DNA of 25,315 nucleotides, taken from NCBI GenBank assembly GCA_021797025.1, contig JAKAAK010000013.1, positions 1-25,315 on the forward strand. The letters are read 5' to 3'. The DNA comes from Thermoplasmata archaeon (GTDB lineage: Archaea > Thermoplasmatota > Thermoplasmata > Thermoplasmatales > Thermoplasmataceae). A model generated the notes under the pieces. The model saw only the letters and a program-made list of their open reading frames with translations. It was not told where the DNA came from and made no database searches. The first letter of the stretch is position 1, and each line of letters starts with the position of its first letter. The translations under genes were made by a program, and so were the position numbers. Positions 7,689-15,266 of the stretch are shown here, in pieces.

Positions 7689-9188
7689 CTGCCACTTCAG
7701 TACATATATTAATTCATAAAGCTACATTATTTCTCAAAAACTGGAAACTATTCTGTAAGACATGCGGAGAGTCTGCGGTTACAAAAACATTTATATGCCT
7801 GTAATGGATGGATGGATGATTGGACGGAATAATTTATGAGAAGAATTAAAAAAATTGCAAAGAACCCTAAGTAGCTGTTAATTAATAACATCCCTATTTG
7901 TTCTATTTCGAGATCCGATCATATAATTCCAATCACCATGGAATTCATCTCTTATCAAATTCACCTCTTTCAGTTGCTCATCCGTTACAACCCTACCCTT
8001 TTCGTATATTCCTGTGTCAATATCTGAGGATATCTTCAAACCGTTCTTTGTCCTTGTGTTTCCTATGAGTTCTATGATGGTCTCGTATGATCGGAGAGGC
8101 TTGCCCCTCCAGTTTATGGTTATGTATGAGAACATTCTGTGTTCGATCTTATTCCACTTGCTCATACCGGGAGGAAAATGGCATACTGTTATGTCAAGTT
8201 TAGATTCATCAGCAAATTTCTGCAGTTCGATCTTCCATAACCTGACTCTGGATCCATTCGATCCACCACCATCTGCTGCTATCATCAGGTTCTTTGCATC
8301 CGGATATCTTTTCTTTCCCATGAGGTTCCACCATCTCCTTATTGATTCTACTGCAAATTCAGAGGTATCATGATCGATACCTATGTTTACCCATCCTTCA
8401 TTGGCCTTGATATCATAGATACCATAGGGTATGGCTTTGCCTTCTGCATCTGTGAGGAAATCGTAAACATTGACCTCATCAACCTCACCTGGAGGCTTCC
8501 ATTCCTTTCCGTTATTCTTAAAATTCCCTATAATCTCCTTCTTTTTCGTATCCACAGAAATGACAGGATTGTTATTCTCCATGAATCTTATTGCCGTATC
8601 GTTTATGTGCTGGAACTGTTCATTGCGATCAGGATTGCTCTTTCCCTCCCTAGTCTTCCTGTTTCCCTTCAAATTGTATTTCATATCATGTAGAAGATTG
8701 CCAACTGTAACATAACCTATCCTGGAGCCGTTCTTCTCCATCGCCTCAGACAGGTTTCTGAGACTCCTGCTTATCCAGAGCATTGGTGACTGTGGATCTC
8801 CCTGTATGGATGGTTCCACAAGTTCCATTAGTTTCTCTTTTACACCTGGTTTATTTACTGTTATATCTTTCCTGCCACCGCCATCTCTTCTTATGCGATC
8901 TGTGGGATAGCTTATACTCTGAATCTCTCTCATGGCTTTCTTTATAGTTTTCTTAGAGATGCCAGTGGCTTTAGATACCACTGCTATACCGCCATAACCG
9001 ATCGAAATGCTTTCGTTTCCAGCCCACAACCTTCGGGAAAGCTCATTAAATGTACTGGATATTCTGAGATACTTTTCCCTGATACTCCGGATCATATTTT
9101 CCTCTCCTTTTATTTCAGCCACAAACTAATATTGCCATATAGTATAAAGAAGTATGTTAATTATAAACAACTACTAAAAGAGTGGCAG
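7689..9188 (-). mobile_element. ISAzo13-family insertion sequence (approximate ends)
   Basis: An intact transposase occupies most of this stretch. Candidate terminal inverted repeats share CTGCCACT: left at 7689-7696 on the + strand, right at 9181-9188 on the minus strand, with weaker similarity (AGTA) continuing inward. This gives an element of about 1.5 kb. The outer boundaries are tentative and I could not define a target duplication. It sits directly beside the broken IS4/ISH3-like transposase, so the spot has accepted more than one insertion. Confidence 0.55.
7878..9095 (-). CDS. ISAzo13-family transposase
   Basis: A 405-aa DDE transposase of the ISAzo13 (Rhodopirellula-type) family. 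The catalytic residues are D182 in VISVDTKKKE, D275 in IAADGGGSNG and E318 in NKIEHRMFSY. The characteristic blocks KEWKPPGEVDEVNVYDF and FPPGMSKWNKIEH are also present. The N-terminal helix-turn-helix-like part includes GGIAVVSKATGISKKTIKKA. I chose ATG 9095 because AGGAGAGG lies five bases upstream; a GTG at 9122 would add nine residues. The frame is uninterrupted from end to end, so the enzyme may be active. Confidence 0.9.
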   Translation of the reverse strand: MIRSIREKYLRISSTFNELSRRLWAGNESISIGYGGIAVVSKATGISKKTIKKAMREIQSISYPTDRIRRDGGGRKDITVNKPGVKEKLMELVEPSIQGDPQSPMLWISRSLRNLSEAMEKNGSRIGYVTVGNLLHDMKYNLKGNRKTREGKSNPDRNEQFQHINDTAIRFMENNNPVISVDTKKKEIIGNFKNNGKEWKPPGEVDEVNVYDFLTDAEGKAIPYGIYDIKANEGWVNIGIDHDTSEFAVESIRRWWNLMGKKRYPDAKNLMIAADGGGSNGSRVRLWKIELQKFADESKLDITVCHFPPGMSKWNKIEHRMFSYITINWRGKPLRSYETIIELIGNTRTKNGLKISSDIDTGIYEKGRVVTDEQLKEVNLIRDEFHGDWNYMIGSRNRTNRDVIN

Positions 9189-9346
9189 CTGGAAAAAAAG
9201 CGTGGCAAAGAAGGAAGGTAAAGGAAAGGAATAATTCTATTGCACGTATTCCCGCATCTTTTCTACCGGGTTATGGCGCAGCAAGAGGAGTTTATAAAGC
9301 TTACAAAGCTGAAAAGGAGCTAAGTAAGAGTAAGAAGAAAAAATAG
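9182..9346 (+). CDS. Possible small basic protein, 54 aa
   Basis: A GTG-initiated frame encodes VAAGKKAWQRRKVKERNN, then a proline/glycine-rich apolar centre (ARIPASFLPGYGAARG) and a lysine-rich tail ending KSKKKK. No ATG is available. An in-frame stop lies six codons before the GTG, close to the presumed end of the ISAzo13 element. It may therefore be a gene whose 5' end was cut by the insertion, or chance. The alternating basic and apolar composition is more protein-like than random AT-rich sequence. No family is recognised. Confidence 0.35.
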   Translation: MAAGKKAWQRRKVKERNNSIARIPASFLPGYGAARGVYKAYKAEKELSKSKKKK

Positions 9347-9439
9347 GTTTTCAATCTATCTTTCTCCACCTCCATATTTTCAATTAAGATAAATATTTCA
9401 TATCCACGTGCTATTAATTTTACTTGATACATTATCTCC

Positions 9440-9675
9440 CTAGTGGATCATATTCTTTCTGCTTCCTGTAATTTCAACAGATAAGCTATTTTTTTGATTT
9501 CTGTGGATATATAGGCGGTCTATTTTTCGTACATGTAGTGTACAGATTTTATGGGCAATGGTTGTATATCCATGAGACTTACATACAATATTAATCCTCT
9601 CCAACCTCAATAGACATATATCTTTAAGAGTGTGGATATCCTGTATTTTCTAACCCAGTCTATGAATTCAACCAT
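9440..9675 (-). other. Stretch without a clear gene; weak remnant frames
   Basis: The gap between 9347 and 9703 has no intact gene. On the minus strand a frame starting MVEFIDWVRKYRIS at 9675 stops after 22 codons. A neighbouring frame stays open for about 65 codons (it includes VCKSHGYTTIAHKI and HVRKIDRLYIHRNQ) and ends at 9440. Together they might be a frameshifted relic of one gene. I do not recognise it and confidence is low. Confidence 0.2.
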
Positions 9676-9703
9676 ATTACATAAAAAACTGGAAGTTGAG
9701 AAT

Positions 9704-10195
9704 TTAATTAAACGTTTTAACCATATTTACTATCTTTTTCCAGGATGAATCAAAATGTTCACGACCCTCAGGATGGTACCCAAGGGATTCATAATAATCC
9801 TCAAGGTCTTTGACAGCCTCTATCTCAATCCTTCCAATGTGCATTGGTCTTGCAATATTGTTTTCAACAACCCCTAACAGATCTGAACCAACACCTGCAC
9901 TACTCCTGCCCATACTGAAGTTTCTTGCCAGCATTTCTATAACAATCTTTTCCGGGTTATTTATACCGGGCACAAATCTGAACATGATAACACCATCGAT
10001 CATCCTATCCGGAGATTCCCTAACAATTACTGTACTGTTACTTTCCATATTCCATTCATAAAAATATGATAGTTTATAATCACGCATGGTTTTATCTTCC
10101 GAGGTAAATTTTTTGTGTATATCATCCTTTCTAATAATTCTGTATCCCGGTGGAAGCTGAACAGTTACGGAGTTTTCCAGTATTACCATTGGCAT
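9704..10195 (-). CDS. GNAT-family N-acetyltransferase
   Basis: A 163-aa GNAT protein. The acetyl-CoA loop region is IEMLARNFSMGRSSAGVGSD, with R97-x-x-A-G101-x-G103 in the place of the Q/RxxGxG/A motif, and the C-terminal block LEDYYESLGYHPEG (131-144) matches the FY-x-x-x-GF/Y element of the fold. The N-terminus carries strands ITVQLPPGYRIIRKDD and LSYFYEWN. The start is ATG at 10195, with ATG at 10189 also possible. It is divergent from deoxyhypusine synthase. Substrate unknown. It is not closely alike in sequence to the GNAT at 3008-3475. Confidence 0.72.
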   Translation of the reverse strand: MPMVILENSVTVQLPPGYRIIRKDDIHKKFTSEDKTMRDYKLSYFYEWNMESNSTVIVRESPDRMIDGVIMFRFVPGINNPEKIVIEMLARNFSMGRSSAGVGSDLLGVVENNIARPMHIGRIEIEAVKDLEDYYESLGYHPEGREHFDSSWKKIVNMVKTFN

Positions 10196-10356
10196 AAATT
10201 AACATCCCTATAATTTTAAATTTAATGCACGTTTTTAAATGTTTTGGATTGTAAAAATGTTTTTCACACCTTATTGTTATATTTTCTATTACCATATTAG
10301 CATCTGGAAATATATAACAATCCGATCCATATTTTTCCAGTGTCCTAATAAAACAA

Positions 10357-10370
10357 TTTTTATATATTTT
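10357..10370 (+). promoter_or_regulatory. TATA-like box of deoxyhypusine synthase
   Basis: TTTTTATATATTTT lies about 15-28 nt before the ATG at 10385. This supports a leaderless transcript and argues against the in-frame TTG at 10370 as the start, because that codon falls inside or at the edge of the box. Confidence 0.45.
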
Positions 10371-10384
10371 TGATATTATGGATT

Positions 10385-11329
10385 ATGTCTGATGATATAG
10401 AGAGAGATGATTTATTAACTAATCCTGTGAAGGATACATACGTAAATAAAAATACAACGTTAAATGATTTAATGAAAATGTTCGGTTCTGGTGGTGGATT
10501 CACATCAAAAAAGATATATGAGGGGTATCAGATATTAAAGGAAGAGTTCAATAGTGATGAGACAACGTTTTTATCTTTTCCTGCAGATATTATATCCACC
10601 GGTACAAGGGGTTTGATAAATCAGCTCGTAAAGAAGAAATTAGTTGATGTCATAATAACAACAAACGGCACACTGGACCACGATATAGCCAGAACATACA
10701 GGGATTATTATTCAGGAACGTTTAATTTCAGCGATGTAAAATTAAGGGATTTAAACATCAACAGATTGGGCAATGTGTTTGTTCCCGATGAAAGCTATGG
10801 TGTTATCATAGAGGATAGGGTAATGCCAATGCTTGAGGATTTATATAAAATAAAAAAGGAATGGGCACCTAATGAATTAATCAGGGAGGTGGGATTGAAA
10901 ATAAACAATGAGAACTCAATTCTTTACAATGCTGCTAAAAATAACATACCAATCTTTGTTCCCGGAATGACCGATGGTTCCTTCGGTTCCCAGTTATGGT
11001 CATTTTATGAAATGAACCATGATTTTAAGATTAATTTGCTTGAGGATGAGCATAAGTTATCGGATATAGTATTTGATGCTAAAAGAACAGGTGCCCTGAT
11101 GATAGGCGGTGGCATATCGAAACACCATACAATATGGTGGAATCAGTTCAGGGATGGGCTTAATGAGGCTGTCTATGTAACAACCGCACAGGAATACGAT
11201 GGGTCATTATCCGGTGCAAAACTTGAGGAGGCAATATCGTGGAAGAAGGTAAGGGATGATGCAAAATTTGTAAATATATATGGTGATGCAACGGTAATAC
11301 TGCCTATTCTATTAGCACCATTTTTATAA
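10385..11329 (+). CDS. dys: Deoxyhypusine synthase
   Basis: A 314-aa NAD-dependent enzyme that transfers the aminobutyl group of spermidine to a lysine of translation factor aIF5A, the first step of hypusine formation. Conserved blocks seen are GSGGGFTSKKIYEGYQIL, FLSFPADIISTGTRGL, ITTNGTLDHDIART, PGMTDGSFGSQLW, ALMIGGGISKHHTIWW and VYVTTAQEYDGSLSGAK. The catalytic lysine is K288 in ISWKKVRDD, matching K329 of the human enzyme. Length and order of motifs are normal for archaeal DHS. The start is ATG 10385, supported by the TATA spacing. The 3' end lies five bases from the end of the convergent MFS gene. Confidence 0.96.
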   Translation: MSDDIERDDLLTNPVKDTYVNKNTTLNDLMKMFGSGGGFTSKKIYEGYQILKEEFNSDETTFLSFPADIISTGTRGLINQLVKKKLVDVIITTNGTLDHDIARTYRDYYSGTFNFSDVKLRDLNINRLGNVFVPDESYGVIIEDRVMPMLEDLYKIKKEWAPNELIREVGLKINNENSILYNAAKNNIPIFVPGMTDGSFGSQLWSFYEMNHDFKINLLEDEHKLSDIVFDAKRTGALMIGGGISKHHTIWWNQFRDGLNEAVYVTTAQEYDGSLSGAKLEEAISWKKVRDDAKFVNIYGDATVILPILLAPFL

Positions 11330-11333
11330 ATTT

Positions 11334-12662
11334 TTAAGTCAGTGATTTATTTTTTGTTTCAGGTGCATATTTTAATGTTAATATCAATCCAATTAATTCA
11401 AATGCTGCAAAATAAATTACTATTGTTTTTAAACCGTATAATGCATCGACAATCGGAAATGAAAATACCGCAAGTATTGACCCTAACCTTGAAACAGATG
11501 TGGCAAATCCCATTGCCGTAGCCCTTATTCTTGTCGGGAATATCTCAACAGGATACGTATATGTTACTGGACTTGGGCCAACGTTATGGAATAGATGAAC
11601 CATACCGAAGGCACTGAATGTCATCAGCAAACCTACGAACATATAGACATTGATAAAAAAGAAGATAAGCAGTACAGCAAATGAACCAAGAAAACCCAGA
11701 ATTAATAATAACCGTCTTCCAATTTTTTCAACATAATATATCGCTATCAAGAAACCTATAACAACGGGAATTGATTCAGCCATACCGGTAAACAGTATAT
11801 ATAAATCTGCATGGTATGATGTGATCTCCGTTGAGAATATTAATGGTGAATATGTCCAGATTCCATAACTCACTATATCGTATGAAAACCATGCCACCGA
11901 TAAAAATATGATATAAACGCCGTATTTTCCCTTAAATATTTCACGTAACCTTGTTTTGCCCCCATCTATTGCCGGTATGTTCTCAATTTCATAACCTGTT
12001 AATTTCTCCATTCTGCTCTTTTCCCTTTCAGCGGCTTCCCTTCCATATCTATGTTCGATCCAGTATGGGCTTTCCGGCAGATCCCTTCTTGAAAGTAAAA
12101 CAAGTAAGGGAAAAACTGCACCGATCATATACATGTATCTCCATGCATTAGCACCGGTATAGAGGACTAATGGCACCGATACGAATAAAAATATCAGTGA
12201 GCCTATTGAAAAGGCAAAAATGTTAAAGAATAAGTATTTGCCACGTGATTTCTTTGGGGAAAATTCAGCCTGTATAGAGGAACTCACGGGATAATCTGCA
12301 CCGATGCCTATTCCGGCAATGAATTCCAGTATTGAGAAATTTATATAATTCGTTGAGAATCCTGTTAAAAATATAAATATTGAGACTAAGAACAGGTCAT
12401 ATATGTATATGTAACGCCTGCCATACCTATCCGATACTATTCCTGCAATAAAGCTGCCAATAAGGACACCGCTTATGGATGAGATGCCCATAATGGATAT
12501 TTCATAACTTTTTAAGGACATTACATTAATAAGATATAACAGTGCATATGAGAACACCGTTAATGTGTAGCCATCCATCATAATCCCCATTGAGGATAGA
12601 ACTGTTACCTTTCTCAAAAATGGTGTACTGGGTATGTCATCCATTGTTTTATAGCGTATCAT
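11334..12662 (-). CDS. MFS transporter, sugar/metabolite:H+ symporter type
   Basis: A 442-aa protein with twelve predicted membrane helices. Family signatures are the loop GIVSDRYGRRYIYIYD between helices 2 and 3, the sugar-porter motif PESPYWIEHR near the middle (residues about 196-205), the second-half loop IYYVEKIGRRLLLI, and PVEIFPTRIRATAMGF near helix 10. These place it in the sugar porter / aromatic acid / metabolite:H+ symporter branch, which in acidophiles would use the large inward proton gradient. The substrate cannot be told. The start is ATG at 12662. It is convergent with deoxyhypusine synthase, only 4 bp apart. Confidence 0.9.
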   Translation of the reverse strand: MIRYKTMDDIPSTPFLRKVTVLSSMGIMMDGYTLTVFSYALLYLINVMSLKSYEISIMGISSISGVLIGSFIAGIVSDRYGRRYIYIYDLFLVSIFIFLTGFSTNYINFSILEFIAGIGIGADYPVSSSIQAEFSPKKSRGKYLFFNIFAFSIGSLIFLFVSVPLVLYTGANAWRYMYMIGAVFPLLVLLSRRDLPESPYWIEHRYGREAAEREKSRMEKLTGYEIENIPAIDGGKTRLREIFKGKYGVYIIFLSVAWFSYDIVSYGIWTYSPLIFSTEITSYHADLYILFTGMAESIPVVIGFLIAIYYVEKIGRRLLLILGFLGSFAVLLIFFFINVYMFVGLLMTFSAFGMVHLFHNVGPSPVTYTYPVEIFPTRIRATAMGFATSVSRLGSILAVFSFPIVDALYGLKTIVIYFAAFELIGLILTLKYAPETKNKSLT

Positions 12663-12933
12663 TGCTACTTAATTTAATTATTATATATAAAATATTAGTA
12701 TCTACTCATAATTAAGTTATAAGTTATGCTATTACCTGTTATAAATATTGATCATGTACATTTTTTTTCTATGTCTAATCCATATCTTTTGAATTGCTTA
12801 TAAGATTATATACGATGCTTATTATTATGCATAAACATTAAAAATTATGAATCCAAATTCTGAATCCAAATTCTGAATACCTTATTGGATTTAAGTAAGA
12901 ATATTTAAATATTAAATTAAGATTTGTTTTTAT

Positions 12934-14301
12934 ATGGATATAAAAATAAAGAAGATCACAGTTAAAAATTTTAAGAGTATAAAGGATATTACTTTAACCA
13001 TTAATGATTTAACAGTGATGGTCGGAAAAAACGGATCCGGAAAAACAAATATAATTGAAGCTATAAATTTTAATAAAAGCCTATTTAAATTAGAACCTAT
13101 GAAATATCCTTTTACTAAATGGTGGGGTTATGCAAATTTGGTTTATAATCATAATATTGAAGAACCTATATCATTTTCTTTCGAGATTGTAGTTGATGGA
13201 CGTAACCTGTATTATGAATATGAAATACTGGATAATAATGGGCTCCCCAATTTCGTATTTGAACATGTTATAATTGATGATTATGTAGATATAGTTAGAA
13301 AGGGTTCAATAGCCGAAATAAAACATCTGGATAAGGCTATAAATAAAATTTCAAAAATGAATCGTGATAATAACGATGCTAATTATCAGTATATAAATAA
13401 AGCAGAAATACAGGATAAACTAGTGCAGAAGCAATATATAAATGATATAAGCAGCAACCAGAGTATCATGTCATTGGGCTTAACTGGTTCATCGTTTTCC
13501 ATCCAAGCTTTAGATATTGTCGTTTTAACATTAAGCCAGAATAAAAATTTAATAGGCTTCCAAAATGGTTTTAACAGTAAAAATAGCATAGTTATAATTT
13601 CACCGCTGATCAAAAATTTCGGGGTCCCACACAGTAATAATTTCTATCATAGTTTAGCAAATTTTGCATTTTTTGGTGGTATTACTAATGATATTTTTAA
13701 TAAAATAGCCGCTATAGGGTCAATAGATTATAAAGCCATTAAAAATCGTGTATCAGTTAACGATATGAGCCAAGTTGCCGAGGATGGCAATGGCATAGTA
13801 AAAATGTTATATCAATATTTTCTGCAGAATAGATCATTGCCCTACCTTGTGGAGAACGGAATAAAAACGTTTTTCCCTGAATGGGAATTAAATTTTGAAG
13901 CAATACCAGATGGTACCATTACCATGCTTGTGAAATCCGGAAATAATTATTTTTATCCTCCAGGCATACCTAATGGTTTCTATAAACTGGTTATGATACT
14001 GACAGTAATAGAACAGAATCCAGAAATTCTTCTTATAGATGAACTGGAGAACTCCCTTCACGAAAAAATGATAGAATATATTCTTGATACCATAAAGGCA
14101 AGGGGAATAAAAACTATCATCAGTACACATTCTCCTATAGTAGTTGACCTTGTTGACCTCAAATATTTATTACTAGTAAAAATGCGTGATAAACAGACAG
14201 AGGTAAAACATATAAAAAATCCCAGAGAAAAATTAAACAATTTGATTAAAGAAGGAATAACTCCGAGCGAATCCCTGCTTTATGGTGATATAAATAGTTA
14301 A
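12934..14301 (+). CDS. AAA/ABC-type ATPase of the SMC/OLD-like (AAA_15/AAA_21) group
   Basis: A 455-aa ATPase. An N-terminal strand ITVKNFKSIKDITLTIN leads to Walker A G31-KNGSGKT38. A long middle of about 300 residues is low in recognisable motifs. A degenerate signature-like element PPGIPNGFYKLVMIL (342-356) is followed by Walker B ILLIDELENSLH (365-376, catalytic E370) and the switch histidine H399 in IISTHSP. Such overcoming-lysogeny-defect type ATPases act on DNA ends or sense phage, and usually have a TOPRIM nuclease domain or partner. Here the C-terminus stops without one, and a separate TOPRIM-like gene follows with an 8-bp overlap. The nearby AT content is higher than in the core genes, which hints at acquisition. 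The start is ATG at 12934. Confidence 0.88.
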   Translation: MDIKIKKITVKNFKSIKDITLTINDLTVMVGKNGSGKTNIIEAINFNKSLFKLEPMKYPFTKWWGYANLVYNHNIEEPISFSFEIVVDGRNLYYEYEILDNNGLPNFVFEHVIIDDYVDIVRKGSIAEIKHLDKAINKISKMNRDNNDANYQYINKAEIQDKLVQKQYINDISSNQSIMSLGLTGSSFSIQALDIVVLTLSQNKNLIGFQNGFNSKNSIVIISPLIKNFGVPHSNNFYHSLANFAFFGGITNDIFNKIAAIGSIDYKAIKNRVSVNDMSQVAEDGNGIVKMLYQYFLQNRSLPYLVENGIKTFFPEWELNFEAIPDGTITMLVKSGNNYFYPPGIPNGFYKLVMILTVIEQNPEILLIDELENSLHEKMIEYILDTIKARGIKTIISTHSPIVVDLVDLKYLLLVKMRDKQTEVKHIKNPREKLNNLIKEGITPSESLLYGDINS

Positions 14302-14794
14302 AATTTGCCTTATTTATGAGGATTCATTCGGCAGAGAATTTTTTAAAAATATTGCAAAGGATTTAAAAAGTAGAGGTTTAATTAATAAAAAAAATAGTCT
14401 GGATTTTAAGGGCCAATTAACACTCAACATAAAATTGAGACGCATTGTATCTACAATAGTAACTAATAAAAAGCAATGCGATAAAATTGTAATAGAATAT
14501 GATTGCGATGGAAATTGTGATGAAATAACAAATAAAATAAACAGTATTCTGGGGGACTGTAGAATAGATATTGTCCATATTCCAATAAAATTTGAAATAG
14601 AGGAATGGATATGTGATTCCATTGGGATTAAATATAATAGTAAAAGACGTCCGACCAAGGCATTGAAAGATTATGAAAAGAATAAAGGCAATACATACAC
14701 AAAGGATAAATTACCCTCTTATTTGAACAGTCTGAATTATGAAAGGTTAAAGCAAAATGAAAGTTTCCGGGTATTTTTAAACTTAATGAAGTAA
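14294..14794 (+). CDS. TOPRIM-like partner protein, apparently with AUA start
   Basis: The open frame between the stop at 14291-14293 and 14794 encodes about 166 aa. It reads VKICLIYEDSFGREFFKNIA (first TOPRIM strand, acidic E9-D10), then KIVIEYDCDGNCDEI with D70-x-D72, then KFEIEEWICDSIG. The order E ... DxD ... E-x-E-x-W resembles the TOPRIM-like DUF4276/OLD-partner proteins. No ATG, GTG or TTG precedes the first motif; the first standard codon, TTG 14435, would delete it. An anti-Shine-Dalgarno match GGTGAT (14284-14289) stands four bases before ATA 14294, inside the end of the ATPase gene, so I propose that start. Very likely the nuclease or effector half of a two-gene module. Confidence 0.62.
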   Translation: MVKICLIYEDSFGREFFKNIAKDLKSRGLINKKNSLDFKGQLTLNIKLRRIVSTIVTNKKQCDKIVIEYDCDGNCDEITNKINSILGDCRIDIVHIPIKFEIEEWICDSIGIKYNSKRRPTKALKDYEKNKGNTYTKDKLPSYLNSLNYERLKQNESFRVFLNLMK

Positions 14795-14819
14795 TACACA
14801 GGGAAAGGTAATGATACAA

Positions 14820-15123
14820 AGATAGATAATAATACTGTAAACAGAGTCATCACCTATGAACTGCACCTTATGGTTGCCTATTATTAACTCCAGGGATATC
14901 ACATCCTACTCCATGGGCTGCCCTGTAAATAGTGCTCTGACTACATTCAGTGATAAAGCAAGATATGTTTGAAATACTCTATCCTTGTCCCTGGCGGTAT
15001 TATTAATTCCTAAAATGTACGCAAAAAATGCTTTCTTGCACTATTCTTAATTCCGGCTGTCATCATATCAGAAAATTCTCTAATATTTATAATAGGTGGA
15101 AATACATAATCATTTGTTTTCAT
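14820..15123 (-). pseudogene. Decayed gene of unknown family
   Basis: On the minus strand a frame begins at 15123 with MKTNDYVFPPIINIREFSDM and runs to KNSARKHF. It continues in the next frame as FAYILGINNTARDKDRVF and LALSLNVVRALFTGQPME until a stop at 14906-14908, and then reads on as DVISLELIIGNHKVQFIGDD. A single missing T in a T-run (about 15025) plus one nonsense codon would explain the pieces. The family is not recognised. The rest of the 14795-15266 gap holds nothing I can call. Confidence 0.4.
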
Positions 15124-15266
15124 CCGGCATCAAGCAGACCAAGAGTTATAGCATAAATCTTTTACTTTTTACCCAGGTTTTTGCAAAACTGTTGCTCTGT
15201 TTTACTGAGTGAATGAAATAGCTATATCCCTGGCACAGTAAATGGTTTTTCATAATATTTTTCCCT

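Noticed and set aside
8014..8715. Several + strand frames opposite the ISAzo13 transposase
   Set aside because: They are antisense shadows of a gene with a full catalytic triad and have no recognisable content.
9096..9122. GTG 9122 as start of the ISAzo13 transposase
   Set aside because: An AGGAGAGG motif stands five bases before ATG 9095; the nine extra residues have no support.
10370..10384. TTG start five codons upstream for deoxyhypusine synthase
   Set aside because: The codon lies at the TATA-like box; ATG 10385 has the right spacing for a leaderless transcript and fits the family start.
12840..12885. Short tandem repeat of about 14 bp (aatccaaattctga repeated)
   Set aside because: Only two copies in AT-rich promoter sequence before the ATPase; too little to call a regulatory or mobile feature.
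14314..14658. 114-aa minus-strand frame opposite the TOPRIM-like gene
   Set aside because: It is the shadow of the + strand gene, which shows motif structure and coupling to the ATPase; the minus frame has none.
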